A stretch of DNA of 64,000 nt, taken from the NCBI RefSeq assembly GCF_013407935.1, contig NZ_JACBZU010000001.1, positions 744,001 through 808,000 of the forward strand, in the 5' to 3' direction. The stretch's first letter is position 1. Each line of letters starts with the position of its first letter. A model generated the notes under the pieces. That model had not been told where the DNA came from and searched no databases. It saw only the letters and a program-made list of their open reading frames with translations. Origin of the DNA: Allomuricauda sp. ARW1Y1. Its GTDB lineage: Bacteria > Bacteroidota > Bacteroidia > Flavobacteriales > Flavobacteriaceae. A program made the translations under genes and the position numbers. This document shows positions 43,482-52,259 of this stretch, piece by piece.

Positions 43482-44506
43482 TCCACCTCCGATTTTTCCT
43501 GTTCAGTGGTATTATCTTCGGATAGCTCGCCTTCGTATTGCGTAGCCTCGGTTCGGGCGTCGTAGCCCAGTTCCTGTAAATATTTGGAGAAAATATCGGT
43601 GTAGCCATGGGTACAGATGATTTTTTCAGCACCGGTGGCCTCAACAGTTTTCAAAAGTCCGCTCCAATCGCAATGGTCGCTCAACACAAAGCCTTTATCA
43701 ATGGCCCTGCGTCTTCGGGCACCCCGAAACGCCATCCATCCGCTTGCCGTAGCCGTTACATAGGGCACCATTTTGCGGATCCAAGTGCTACCGTGGGCAC
43801 TAGGAGGTGCCACCACGATGTTGCCCAAAAGCTCGTCTTTTTTGGTGTCCTTGGTAATCAAATGGGTCGGGGGTAAATCGACCAAGGGCCGTAATACCTC
43901 TGTCATGTTCTCCACGGCTCCGTGTGTGTAAATTTTTCCGATGGAGGTGTCCAAATGTTTGAGCAAACGCTGTGCCTTGCCCAAGGAATAACCGAACAAT
44001 ACGGAGGTTTTTCCTTCCGATTTGTTCTGGGCCCACCACTGGTTGATGTCGTTGAAGACCTCTTGTTGCGGTCTCCATTGAAAGGCAGGCAACCCAAAGG
44101 TACATTCGGTGATGAAGGTGTGGCACTTTACCAATTCGAAGGGCGTGGTGAGACCGTCGTCCTCGATTTTGTAATCCCCCGTAAAGACCCAAACCTCCCC
44201 TTTGTGCTCTACCCGTATTTGGGAAGAACCCACAATATGTCCGGCTGGGTGCAAACTGAACTTTACATTGTTCAAGCTGAAGGTCTCGCCCCAATCCTTA
44301 CCGTAAATGTTCACATCGCCTAGACGATGTTGTACAATGGGAACATTCTTGTGGTGGGTAATGTATTTTTGATGCCCCCATCTGCTGTGGTCGGCATGTC
44401 CGTGGGAAATGATGGCTTTATCCACAGGTCTCCATGGGTCCAAATACACATCCGCTTGTTCACAGTAGATTCCTTTGGGGGTAAATTGCAGCAAAGGTGT
44501 TTTCAT
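43478..44506 (-). CDS. Ligase-associated DNA damage response exonuclease (metallo-beta-lactamase fold)
   Basis: The 342-residue protein carries the MBL metal motif H35-x-H37-x-D39-H40 (SHGHADH). It has the later histidine in HPAGHIVGSSQ and the beta-CASP-like C-terminal half (SDHCDWSGLLKTVEATG, THGYTDIFSKYLQELG), as in SNM1/Artemis-type nucleases. It is first in the operon, overlapping the ligase gene by four bases. The family's name in databases implies exonuclease activity, which I infer from family. Confidence 0.9.
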   Translation of the reverse strand: MKTPLLQFTPKGIYCEQADVYLDPWRPVDKAIISHGHADHSRWGHQKYITHHKNVPIVQHRLGDVNIYGKDWGETFSLNNVKFSLHPAGHIVGSSQIRVEHKGEVWVFTGDYKIEDDGLTTPFELVKCHTFITECTFGLPAFQWRPQQEVFNDINQWWAQNKSEGKTSVLFGYSLGKAQRLLKHLDTSIGKIYTHGAVENMTEVLRPLVDLPPTHLITKDTKKDELLGNIVVAPPSAHGSTWIRKMVPYVTATASGWMAFRGARRRRAIDKGFVLSDHCDWSGLLKTVEATGAEKIICTHGYTDIFSKYLQELGYDARTEATQYEGELSEDNTTEQEKSEVE

Positions 44507-44571
44507 AGCAGTCGTAAATTACAAATTTCTTTTGGTGCCCATTTTATATATTTTAATCTCTTTTAAAGATT

Positions 44572-44579
44572 TATATTTG
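44572..44579 (+). promoter_or_regulatory. -7 element of the TerB-like gene
   Basis: TATATTTG matches TAnnTTTG exactly, 18 bases before the ATG at 44598. No convincing -33 box is at the usual spacing. Confidence 0.5.
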
Positions 44580-44597
44580 TCCCACAAAATTTGAGAT

Positions 44598-45026
44598 ATG
44601 CCCATTTTAGATCTTTACGAGCACGGGGACCACAAGAAAAACTTGGCTCATTTTGCCACTTTGGCAAGTTTGGCAGCTGTTGATGGAGAAATCAACCCCA
44701 AGGAGATGGCCGTTTTGGAAAAGTTTGCCTTTAAATTGAACATCAGCGAGGAGGAATTTAAGGAGGTGATGAAAAAGGAGAACAAATATCCAATCGAGAC
44801 TCCTCACAGTGGCGAGCAACGATATAAGAGGCTATTCGAATTTTTTCAGATTATTTTCTCAGACCATGATATTGACGAACAAGAGAGGCGCATAGTGGAG
44901 AAATATGCTATTGGCCTTGGCTTCTCACCGAAATCGGCAGCAGAACTCGTCGATAAATCCATCAAAATTTTTACAGGAAGAATTCCATTCGAGGATTATC
45001 ACGAATTGGTAAGGCGCGAAAGCTAG
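44598..45026 (+). CDS. TerB-like protein
   Basis: The 142-residue helical protein matches the TerB/DjlA-N fold: [27 protein letters not shown] and [24 protein letters not shown]. Acidic residues near the two helix starts are typical of the metal-binding groove. It is probably cytosolic; the name comes from tellurite-resistance operons, but no ter cluster is here. The 3' end overlaps the convergent fbp gene by four bases. Confidence 0.85.
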   Translation: MPILDLYEHGDHKKNLAHFATLASLAAVDGEINPKEMAVLEKFAFKLNISEEEFKEVMKKENKYPIETPHSGEQRYKRLFEFFQIIFSDHDIDEQERRIVEKYAIGLGFSPKSAAELVDKSIKIFTGRIPFEDYHELVRRES

Positions 45027-46030
45027 TATTTCGCCATAAATTCCTCCGCTTTCTCTACCATTTTTTTGCTTCCGCAGAAAAAAGGAACCCTTTGGTGCAA
45101 TTCGGTGGGCTGGATTTCCATGATTCGCTGAAAGCCATCGCTCGCCTTACCATTGGCCTGCTCGGCCAAAAACGCCATGGGGTTGCATTCGTACAGCAAA
45201 CGAAGTTTTCCATTTTGCGCCTTGCTGGTTTTGGGATAGATGTAAATCCCCCCCTTGATCATGTTCCGATGAAAATCCGAGACCAGCGAACCGATATACC
45301 GTGAAGTATAGGGCCTATCTCCTTCCTCCATTTGACAGTATTTGATATAATCCTTTACCCCTTGGGGAAAATGCACATAGTTACCTTCATTTATGCTGTA
45401 GATATTCCCTGTTTCCGAAAATTCCATATTTGGATGGGATAGGTAAAAGGTGCCCAAGGCTGGATTAAGCGTGAAACCGTTTACCCCGTCCCCAGTGGTG
45501 TAGACCAGCATGGTCGATGTGCCGTAAATAATGTAACCCGCCGCAATCTGATTCTTTCCGGGCTGTAAAAAGTCTTCTAAGGTCACTGGCGTTCCTACCG
45601 GAGTGACCCTTCTGTAAATGGAAAAAATGGTCCCCACCGAAACGTTTACATCAATGTTGGATGAGCCGTCCAAAGGGTCTATCAAAACCACATATTTGTT
45701 TTGGTGCTGTTTGTCAAAACTGTTGATGCTGATAAAGTCATCTTCCTCTTCCGAAGCAATGCCACAAACAATTTCACGATTTTTAAGGGTCTGGATGAAT
45801 TTTTCATTGGCCAGAACATCCAATTTTTGTTGGTTTTCCCCTTGAATGTTGGTATCTCCCGCAGCGCCGATAATGTCTACCAATCCCGCTTTGTTCACTT
45901 CGTGATTCACTACTTTTGCGGCCAAGCGAATCCCGTTGAGCAGTCGTGAAAGTTCCCCAGAAGTATATTGAAATGAATTTTGATTGGCGATGATGAATTC
46001 ACCGAGCGTGCGATGTTGTTTTTCAAACAT
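45023..46030 (-). CDS. fbp: Class 1 fructose-1,6-bisphosphatase
   Basis: The 335-residue enzyme hydrolyses fructose 1,6-bisphosphate in gluconeogenesis. Visible motifs are [27 protein letters not shown] (metal-binding loop), and [29 protein letters not shown] near the C-terminus. The length and motifs are those of the class 1 enzyme. It is divergent from the GNAT gene, and the shared 111-base gap holds AT-rich promoter DNA for both. Confidence 0.96.
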   Translation of the reverse strand: MFEKQHRTLGEFIIANQNSFQYTSGELSRLLNGIRLAAKVVNHEVNKAGLVDIIGAAGDTNIQGENQQKLDVLANEKFIQTLKNREIVCGIASEEEDDFISINSFDKQHQNKYVVLIDPLDGSSNIDVNVSVGTIFSIYRRVTPVGTPVTLEDFLQPGKNQIAAGYIIYGTSTMLVYTTGDGVNGFTLNPALGTFYLSHPNMEFSETGNIYSINEGNYVHFPQGVKDYIKYCQMEEGDRPYTSRYIGSLVSDFHRNMIKGGIYIYPKTSKAQNGKLRLLYECNPMAFLAEQANGKASDGFQRIMEIQPTELHQRVPFFCGSKKMVEKAEEFMAKY

Positions 46031-46114
46031 GGAAAGGCTGTTTTATTTGAGGACAAATATCGGGCATTTTGTTAAACTACAACGTTTTCGAAAGACTTTA
46101 ATTATGTAATTTTA

Positions 46115-46122
46115 TAACTTTG
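46115..46122 (+). promoter_or_regulatory. -7 element of the GNAT-lysC unit
   Basis: TAACTTTG is a perfect TAnnTTTG, 19 bases before the ATG at 46142. The -33 region is AT-rich but lacks a clear TTTG at the usual spacing. Confidence 0.5.
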
Positions 46123-46141
46123 AGTTTTATTTGTAACAATT

Positions 46142-46624
46142 ATGGAATATACGATCAGGGCGGCCCAACCCGAAGACATGGGGCAAGTTTTTCAACTGAT
46201 TCAGGAATTGGCGCATTATGAAAAGGAGCCGGATGCTGTTGAGATTACCGAAGAGGATTTGGTTCAGCACGGTTTTGGCGACCAAAAGATGTTCCATTGC
46301 TTTGTTGCCGATACCACCGATGGAATCGCGGGCATTGCCTTGGTGTACCCAAGGTACTCCACATGGAAAGGACCTGCCGTCCATTTGGAGGATTTAATTG
46401 TTTCCGAGAAGATGCGGGGAAGTGGTTTGGGAACCGCTTTGCTGGATGAGGTCGTAAAATATGGACACAGTCTTGGGGTAAAACGGATATGTTGGGAAGT
46501 GCTCGATTGGAACGAGCCTGCTATCGAATTTTATGAAAAGAAAGGGGCCCATGTGCTAAGGGATTGGGACGTGGTGCAACTGGATGAAGAAGGAATAAAA
46601 AATTACATGGAGAGCCTTAATTAG
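46142..46624 (+). CDS. GNAT-family N-acetyltransferase (SSAT-like)
   Basis: The 160-residue protein resembles spermidine/spermine-type and thialysine N-acetyltransferases: YTIRAAQPEDMGQVFQLIQELAHYEKEPDAV in parts, AVHLEDLIVSEKMRGSGLGTALL (acetyl-CoA pyrophosphate loop RGSGLG), and WNEPAIEFYEKKGAHVLRDW. The substrate is probably a small amine, by family analogy. It precedes lysC by 27 bases and the two are likely one transcript. Confidence 0.88.
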   Translation: MEYTIRAAQPEDMGQVFQLIQELAHYEKEPDAVEITEEDLVQHGFGDQKMFHCFVADTTDGIAGIALVYPRYSTWKGPAVHLEDLIVSEKMRGSGLGTALLDEVVKYGHSLGVKRICWEVLDWNEPAIEFYEKKGAHVLRDWDVVQLDEEGIKNYMESLN

Positions 46625-46651
46625 GCCAACAATTTATAGAAGATAAGATAC

Positions 46652-47902
46652 ATGAGGGTATTTAAGTTTGGTGGAGCATCGGTGAAGGATGCCGACGCAG
46701 TGAGAAATGTGGTGAATGTGCTAAAGGAGGTGGGTTACCAAGACACTTTGGTCGTCATTTCGGCGATGGGGAAGATGACCAACGCCATGGAAAAGGTGGT
46801 GGAGTCCTATTTTAATGACAAGGCCAATTTACAGTCATCGCTACAAGAGGTGGTAGAGTATCATGATAACATTATTACCGACCTTTTTCAAAACCAAAAC
46901 CACCCGGTTTATAACCGAGTAAAGATGCTCTTTGATGAAGTAAGAGGCTTTTTGGCGTGGAATAAGTCGCCCAAATATGGCTTTGTGTACGATCAGGTGG
47001 TCTGTTATGGCGAACTGTTGTCCAGTACCATCGTCAGTGCCTATTTGAACGAGGTTGGGATTTCCAATCAATGGTTGGATGTCCGAACCCTTATCAAGAC
47101 CGATACGACAAACAGGGATGCGCAAGTACTTTGGGACCGTACCCAAGCAGAAGTACTTTCCCGTGTCGACGTTTCCAAATTGAACATTACCCAAGGCTTT
47201 TTGGGAAGTGACGACAACAACTTTACGACCACCTTGGGAAGGGAGGGTTCCGATTATTCTGCAGCAATTTTGGCCTATTGCCTCAATGCGGAATCCGTCA
47301 CCATTTGGAAGGATGTTCCCGGAGTGTTGAACGCCGACCCCAGAAATTTTGAGAACGCCCAATTGTTGGACAAGATTTCATATCGCGAAGCAATCGAACT
47401 AGCATTTTATGGAGCTTCGGTAATCCATCCCAAAACCTTACAGCCGCTTCAGCGTAAGGAGATACCCCTTCATGTAAAATCCTTTGTGAATCCAAAGGAT
47501 AAGGGTACTACTGTGGGCAAGGGCAACGGTATTGAGCCCAAGGTACCCTGCTTTATCGTAAAGAAGAACCAAGTGTTGCTCAAACTATCTTCACTGGATT
47601 TTTCATTTATCGTGGAGGATAACATCAGCGAAATCTTCAAGTTGTTCCATGACCACCGCTTAAAAGTGGATTTGATCCAAAATTCCGCCATCAGCTTTTC
47701 GGTCTGTTTGGACAATAAGTTTAGGGGTCTTCCGCCATTGCTGGAAGAGCTTAAACGCAAATTTAAGGTGGTTTGTCACGAAGATGTGTCGCTATACACC
47801 ATTCGCCATTTTAACGACGATTCGGTCAAATCCCTTCAAAATGGAAAGTCGGTACTGGTGGAGCAGCGAGGCAAGGAAACGGTTCAATTGGTTGTGAAGT
47901 AA
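46652..47902 (+). CDS. lysC: Aspartate kinase
   Basis: The 416-residue monofunctional aspartokinase makes aspartyl phosphate for lysine, threonine and methionine synthesis. Signatures are KFGGAS (residues 5-10), TTLGREGSDYSAAILAYCL, WKDVPGVLNADPR and, from about residue 300, ACT regulatory folds. The kinase domain is complete, while the ACT region is short compared with the typical class. It follows the GNAT gene and ends before a small palindromic hairpin. Confidence 0.92.
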   Translation: MRVFKFGGASVKDADAVRNVVNVLKEVGYQDTLVVISAMGKMTNAMEKVVESYFNDKANLQSSLQEVVEYHDNIITDLFQNQNHPVYNRVKMLFDEVRGFLAWNKSPKYGFVYDQVVCYGELLSSTIVSAYLNEVGISNQWLDVRTLIKTDTTNRDAQVLWDRTQAEVLSRVDVSKLNITQGFLGSDDNNFTTTLGREGSDYSAAILAYCLNAESVTIWKDVPGVLNADPRNFENAQLLDKISYREAIELAFYGASVIHPKTLQPLQRKEIPLHVKSFVNPKDKGTTVGKGNGIEPKVPCFIVKKNQVLLKLSSLDFSFIVEDNISEIFKLFHDHRLKVDLIQNSAISFSVCLDNKFRGLPPLLEELKRKFKVVCHEDVSLYTIRHFNDDSVKSLQNGKSVLVEQRGKETVQLVVK

Positions 47903-47928
47903 TGATTTAGCCTTAATATTTGGGTAAA

Positions 47929-47944
47929 AAACCCTATAGGGTTT
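47929..47944 (+). terminator. Possible terminator after lysC
   Basis: The palindrome AAACCC-TATA-GGGTTT is followed by ATTTT. The stem is short, so this is a weak terminator candidate. It starts 27 bases after the lysC stop. Confidence 0.45.
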
Positions 47945-47950
47945 ATTTTC

Positions 47951-47958
47951 TATCTTTA
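47951..47958 (+). promoter_or_regulatory. Probable -7 element of the aminolipid synthase gene
   Basis: TATCTTTA matches seven of eight positions of TAnnTTTG and lies 22 bases before the ATG at 47981. The nearest TTTG is 28 bases upstream, too far for a normal -33 box. Confidence 0.35.
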
Positions 47959-47980
47959 CGCGTACCTAAATACGTTTTCT

Positions 47981-49801
47981 ATGGGCTTGGTTTCTGCTAA
48001 AGAGGTGGCGAAGGTCATCCATCTGGACAAATATGGCTTTTTGGGCACGTTTGTAGGATGGCTTTTAATGGTGGCTACCCGAATTAGCACTATCAACAGG
48101 TTTTACGATAAGAACAAAGACCTTTCGGGTCCTGAGTTTCTGGATGCTATTCTAGAACATTATGAAATAGATTTTGAAATTCCCGAAGAAGATTTAAAAC
48201 GACTCCCGAAATCGGGCCCCTATATTACTATTAGCAATCATCCCTTGGGCGGTATTGATGGCGTGCTGTTGCTTAAGTTATTATTGAACGAGCGGCCGGA
48301 TTATAAAATCATTGCCAACTTTTTGTTGCACCGGATAGAGCCTTTGAAGCCCTACATTATGCCGGTGAACCCTTTTGAGAACCATAAGGATGCCAAGAGC
48401 AGCATCGTAGGGTTTAAAAATGCACTACAACATTTACGCGATGGGCATCCGCTCGGGATTTTCCCTGCGGGCGAGGTGTCTACCTATCGCGACGGAAAGT
48501 TGGTGGTGGACCGACCTTGGGAAGAGGCCGCCATAAAACTGATTCGAAAGGCCGAAGTGCCCGTAGTGCCCATTTATTTTCATGCCCGAAATAGTAGGTT
48601 GTTCTATCGCCTCTCTAAAATTGACGATGTATTCCGAACGGCCAAATTACCTTCGGAATTGACATCCCAAAGCCGTCGTCCCATCAAAGTGCGGATTGGT
48701 CAACCCATTTCCGTCCAAACCCAAAATGAGGAGGATACTTTAGAAGGATTTGCGGAACTGCTCCGAAAGAAAACCTATTTGTTGGCCAATGTTTTTGAAA
48801 AGGAACGCTTCTTGGACAAGGTGCCGACCTCCCTCAAAATCCCCAAGCCGCCCAAAAAAATTGCCTCCGCGATCAGTGCAAAGGTTTTGGAGGGCGAAAT
48901 CGAAAAATTGCGCGAGAATGATTGCCGTATGCTCCAGAGCAAGAACTACGAAGTGTTCTTGGCCCAGGCCAAGGATATGCCCTTTTGTTTGAACGAAATC
49001 GGTCGCCAGCGTGAGGTCACGTTCAGGGAAGTGGGAGAAGGTACCAACAATGCCATCGATCTGGACAAGTTTGATTCCTATTACCACCATTTGTTCCTTT
49101 GGGATGACGACAGCAAGGCCATTGTTGGGGCTTACCGTATGGGATTGGGTTCCGAAATTTTTAGCAAGTACGGTATCGACGGTTTTTATTTGCAGGACTT
49201 GTTTCGATTTGAACCGGAGTTGTACGGAATGATGGAGAAATCCATTGAGATGGGGCGAGCCTATATTGTAAAGGAATACCAACAAAAACCGATGCCCTTG
49301 TTCCTGCTTTGGAAAGGAATCGTACATACGACCCTGAGACATCCAGAGCATAAATATTTAATCGGTGGGGTGAGTATCAGCAACCAATTCTCCAATTTCT
49401 CCAAATCCTTGATGATCGAATTCATGAAATCCAATTATTGGGATCCTTATGTGGCGCAATACATTCGTCCCAAAAAGGAATTCAAGGTGAAGTTGAAGGA
49501 TGCCGATAAGGAGTTTGTTTTTGATGAGACCCAAGCTGACCTGAATAAATTTGATAAACTCATCAGCGAGGTGGAGCCGGGAAGTTTGCGTTTACCGGTA
49601 TTGATCAAAAAGTACATCAAGCAAAATGCGAAGGTGGTGGCCTTTAATGTGGACCCGCTTTTTAATAATTCGGTGGACGGATTAATGTACATCCGGATAG
49701 CGGATTTACCGGAGAGTACCGTAAAACCCGTAATGGAAGAGTTTCAGGCGGAATTGGAGCGCAAAGTAGCGGAAGGGAACGGCCATTCTGAAGAGGATTA
49801 A
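47981..49801 (+). CDS. Fused acyltransferase, OlsF/GlsF-type aminolipid synthase
   Basis: The 606-residue protein joins two acyltransferases. Residues about 30-270 form a PlsC-like O-acyltransferase with NHPLGGIDG (H87, D93) and FPAGEVSTYRDG. Residues about 320-560 form an OlsB-like GNAT N-acyltransferase (REVTFREVGEGTNNAIDLDKFD in parts, AYRMGLGSEIF, LQDLFRFEPELYGMMEKSIEMGRAYI in parts). By family, it should make acyl-amino-acid lipids such as ornithine or glycine lipids in one polypeptide: N-acylation of the amino acid, then O-acylation. Which amino acid is used is not readable. Confidence 0.85.
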   Translation: MGLVSAKEVAKVIHLDKYGFLGTFVGWLLMVATRISTINRFYDKNKDLSGPEFLDAILEHYEIDFEIPEEDLKRLPKSGPYITISNHPLGGIDGVLLLKLLLNERPDYKIIANFLLHRIEPLKPYIMPVNPFENHKDAKSSIVGFKNALQHLRDGHPLGIFPAGEVSTYRDGKLVVDRPWEEAAIKLIRKAEVPVVPIYFHARNSRLFYRLSKIDDVFRTAKLPSELTSQSRRPIKVRIGQPISVQTQNEEDTLEGFAELLRKKTYLLANVFEKERFLDKVPTSLKIPKPPKKIASAISAKVLEGEIEKLRENDCRMLQSKNYEVFLAQAKDMPFCLNEIGRQREVTFREVGEGTNNAIDLDKFDSYYHHLFLWDDDSKAIVGAYRMGLGSEIFSKYGIDGFYLQDLFRFEPELYGMMEKSIEMGRAYIVKEYQQKPMPLFLLWKGIVHTTLRHPEHKYLIGGVSISNQFSNFSKSLMIEFMKSNYWDPYVAQYIRPKKEFKVKLKDADKEFVFDETQADLNKFDKLISEVEPGSLRLPVLIKKYIKQNAKVVAFNVDPLFNNSVDGLMYIRIADLPESTVKPVMEEFQAELERKVAEGNGHSEED

Positions 49802-50289
49802 TCCACGCCAACAGTCGAGCTTCGTCTTTCGAACAGCAAATTATCTTTCCAGACCCCGTGGATCTTGCCCACGCGTTCCCGTTTTCCGATGTAGCGAAAA
49901 CCCACCCTTTCATGTAATTTGATACTGGCCGTGTTCTCTGGAAAAATACCTGACTGAATAGTCCAAAATCCAGCTTTTTCACTTTCTCCGATCAAATGCT
50001 GCATCAATGCTTTCCCGACACCTTGGCCACGGCTCTGGGCCGAAATGTAAACACTGACCTCGGCTACACCGCCGTACACACATCGACTGGATACGGGAGA
50101 GAGCGCTGCCCAACCCATGATGATGCCATCTATCTCGGCGACCAAGCGGCACTCGCTCGTATGGGCTTTGTCCCAATCATTATAGGAGGGTGCTTGTGTC
50201 TCAAATGTGGCAAAACCGGTTGCGATGCCTTCCAAATAAATCTTCGCGACTGCTTCCCAATCTGAAGCTTGCATGGTTCTAATGACCAT
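49798..50289 (-). CDS. GNAT-family N-acetyltransferase (phosphinothricin-acetyltransferase-like)
   Basis: The 163-residue protein follows the Pat/YncA pattern: VIRTMQASDWEAVAKIYLEGIATG, AEVSVYISAQSRGQGVGKALMQHLIG (RGQGVG acetyl-CoA loop), NTASIKLHERVGFRYIGKRERVGKIHGVWKDNLLFERR in parts. Members acetylate small amines, L-methionine sulfones or phosphinothricin; the native substrate here is unknown. It is convergent with the aminolipid synthase gene and overlaps it by four bases. Confidence 0.88.
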   Translation of the reverse strand: MVIRTMQASDWEAVAKIYLEGIATGFATFETQAPSYNDWDKAHTSECRLVAEIDGIIMGWAALSPVSSRCVYGGVAEVSVYISAQSRGQGVGKALMQHLIGESEKAGFWTIQSGIFPENTASIKLHERVGFRYIGKRERVGKIHGVWKDNLLFERRSSTVGVD

Positions 50290-50330
50290 ATGCTGTCTAT
50301 TTATTGTAATATTACGATGAATAAGTTCTC

Positions 50331-50357
50331 AAAAAAAGCCAGATTTTATCTGGCTTT
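50331..50357. terminator. Terminator of the DUF4870-like gene
   Basis: The stem GCCAGA / TCTGGC with a five-base loop is flanked by A7 and T4, so in the minus-strand direction it has a T-run. It starts 11 bases after the stop at 50368. Confidence 0.8.
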
Positions 50358-50367
50358 TAAATACTTT

Positions 50368-50754
50368 TTATAGGCTCTTGAACCAATTTTGGAAATACTC
50401 GCCCACCAAAAATACAGGTTTCTGATTTCCATTAATGGAACCTATTAAGCTAACAATCCAAAGAACTACGCCCAATAGCCACCCTACAAGATTTATCAAC
50501 GGAATAAAGGAGGTGACAATCAAAAGAAGGAAAATCCCCAAGGTCTGCCTTATGTAAAAGGAACCTATTTCCGTTTTGTTGCTACTGTTCATAATAATAG
50601 CGATAATCCATCCAATGAAGGTCAAGTGAGCAATAATGGCTACGGTTTTTCCACTTTCCGGATTTGCTGGATCGAATGCCTTGTTTACATCCTCCTTAAA
50701 GTCTTTGGCTGCTTCTTCGGCTTTATCACCGAAGTCTTTTTTTTCTTCTGACAT
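50368..50754 (-). CDS. DUF4870-like small membrane protein
   Basis: The 128-residue protein starts at the ATG at 50754 (MSEEKKDFGDK...). It has a charged N-terminal third and three hydrophobic segments (TVAIIAHLTFIGWIIAIIM, TLGIFLLLIVTSFIPLI, LVGWLLGVVLWIVSLIG). It matches the DUF4870/YccF-like family that forms small inner-membrane proteins of unknown function. An upstream in-frame start at 50793 adds 13 untypical residues. Confidence 0.82.
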   Translation of the reverse strand: MSEEKKDFGDKAEEAAKDFKEDVNKAFDPANPESGKTVAIIAHLTFIGWIIAIIMNSSNKTEIGSFYIRQTLGIFLLLIVTSFIPLINLVGWLLGVVLWIVSLIGSINGNQKPVFLVGEYFQNWFKSL

Positions 50755-50805
50755 GTTTTTTATGTGTTGGTTAATGAGTTTTAAATGTAGCAAATAAATC
50801 CATAT

Positions 50806-51192
50806 CTACAGAAAGGCTTTATCAACAGGCTCCCAAAGTTCCAATTTATTGCCCTCGGGATCCAAAATCCAGCCAAACTTACCGTATTCGTATTCTTCCA
50901 TTTCACCCACCACCGTTACGCCTTCTTCCTTAAGGGCTTCGAGCAGCGCAACCAGGTTTTCCACCCGGAAGTTCATCATAAACTGCTTTTCACTAGGTTT
51001 AAAGTACTCCGTTTTTTCATCCATAGGGCTCCATTGTGTAGAACAGTCGTTTCCATCTTTGTCCTTCCACCAAAAGGTACATCCATACCGGTCTGTATTG
51101 AGGCCCAAATGATTTTTGTACCATTCTTTCATATGATCCGGATCCTTGCTTTTGAAGAAAAAGCCGCCCAATCCCGTTACTCTGTTTTTCAT
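50806..51192 (-). CDS. VOC-superfamily (glyoxalase/bleomycin-resistance-like) protein
   Basis: The 128-residue protein has the VOC beta-alpha-beta-beta-beta fold pattern: GLGGFFFKSKDPDHMKEWYKNHLGL, FMMNFRVENLVALLEALKEEGV and KFGWILDPEGNKLELWEP, which holds the usual metal-binding Glu position. The substrate is unknown. Its ATG overlaps the stop of the DUF1801 gene by four bases, so both are co-translated. Confidence 0.88.
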   Translation of the reverse strand: MKNRVTGLGGFFFKSKDPDHMKEWYKNHLGLNTDRYGCTFWWKDKDGNDCSTQWSPMDEKTEYFKPSEKQFMMNFRVENLVALLEALKEEGVTVVGEMEEYEYGKFGWILDPEGNKLELWEPVDKAFL

Positions 51193-51647
51193 GATTTCTT
51201 AATGTTTTGTTCGTACAAACCGATCCATTGTTGTGGGGTCATTTTTTGGCACAATTCCGCAATCAGATTATACGGTATGTGTTTCACGTTTTTGAATCGG
51301 ATACAGCTTTTGCCCATATCCAATTTGGTTTTTACATGCTTTGGATATTCGCCCACAAACCAGTCGTGGAGTTCTTGGTCTGCGTAGATGCCCGAATGGT
51401 AGAGTGCCACAAAGTTTTTCTGTGAGGCGATATTGATAAAGGGCAATGGCAATTTAGGATCACAGTGGTAACCCTCCGGGTAAATGGCATGCGGCACCAC
51501 ATAGCCAATCATTTTATAGTTGATGCATTCCTCAAAACCCTTGGGTAAATTGGATTTTACGGTTTCCCGTAATTTGGAGACCGCCTCTTTGCGGTCATCA
51601 GGAAGTTTTTCAATGTACTCGTCCGGTGTTAGGGCATCTATGGTCAT
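51189..51647 (-). CDS. DUF1801 family protein
   Basis: The 152-residue protein starts at the ATG at 51647 (MTIDALTPDEYIEKLPDDRKEAVSKLRE...). It fits the DUF1801/YdhG family, with the central INYKMIGYVVP and MGKSCIRFKNVKHIPYNLIAELCQ segments. Some family members are called iron chaperones by homology, but function is unproven. An in-frame upstream start adds a residue run that belongs to the following gap. It is first in a unit with the VOC gene. Confidence 0.82.
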   Translation of the reverse strand: MTIDALTPDEYIEKLPDDRKEAVSKLRETVKSNLPKGFEECINYKMIGYVVPHAIYPEGYHCDPKLPLPFINIASQKNFVALYHSGIYADQELHDWFVGEYPKHVKTKLDMGKSCIRFKNVKHIPYNLIAELCQKMTPQQWIGLYEQNIKKS

Positions 51648-51654
51648 AATGGGC

Positions 51655-52164
51655 TTATTTTCGTTGAAGAATAAGGGAGGACAGCAAGGAAATAATGAAT
51701 CCAATAAGAAAAACAGTCATGCCCATAAAAATAAACGACAGTAAAGGATTGGAAAATTGTTCCCGTTGCGATTCCAATTCTGCCAGTTTGACTTGAAACT
51801 CCTCGGATGGGAGGTTAGTCCTCATTTCTTGAATCACTTCTTCATATTACGTATCCATAAATTCAGGGTTTAGCACTTCAGTGTACAAAACATCCAAAAG
51901 ACCAAATGCCAAGGCGGTGATGATACTGATCAAAATACCGATGATAAGTGCTTTTTTAAAGCTTACCTTTCCTTCATTTTCCCTATCCCGAAAATGTTTG
52001 ATGCCAAAAAATACAAAACTTAGGGAGACAATTATCGAGACATATCCCAATAGTTCCTGTACGGACATGGATAGATTGCCCAACGCATACCAACTGATTA
52101 TAAATAGTACGCAGATGGTAAGTGCTCCGTACGCTCCATATCTTAAAACTGTTTGTTTCATCAT
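51655..52164 (-). pseudogene. DUF4199 membrane protein gene cut by an in-frame stop
   Basis: Codons from the ATG at 52164 read MMKQTVLRYGAYGALTICVL (first membrane helix), continue through two more hydrophobic helices, and end LNPEFMDT at TAA (51849-51847, codon 106). The same frame continues without break: YEEVIQEMRTNLPSEEFQVKL..., then SFIFMGMTVFLIGFIISLLSSLIL, the typical C-terminal helix of DUF4199 proteins. Together these make a normal full-length protein of about 169 residues. The downstream part could start on its own at GTG 51837 or at an ATG at 51825, but the exact frame match argues for one broken gene. Confidence 0.75.
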
Positions 52165-52259
52165 TTCTAGTTTTATGGTTGGTTCAAAAGTAGGGTTGAG
52201 CTTGGTTTTTGGACTCATACTAAAGTACCAAAAACACTTCAGATGAAGTTGAAAATCTG

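Noticed and set aside
38126..44506. Reading the ligase/helicase/nuclease cluster as a phage-defence island
   Set aside because: Gene content matches the known ligase-associated DNA damage response set; no defence signature genes or mobile context are present.
48740..49351. 203-codon minus-strand frame opposite the aminolipid synthase gene
   Set aside because: The plus-strand gene has both acyltransferase motifs; the opposite frame is a shadow.
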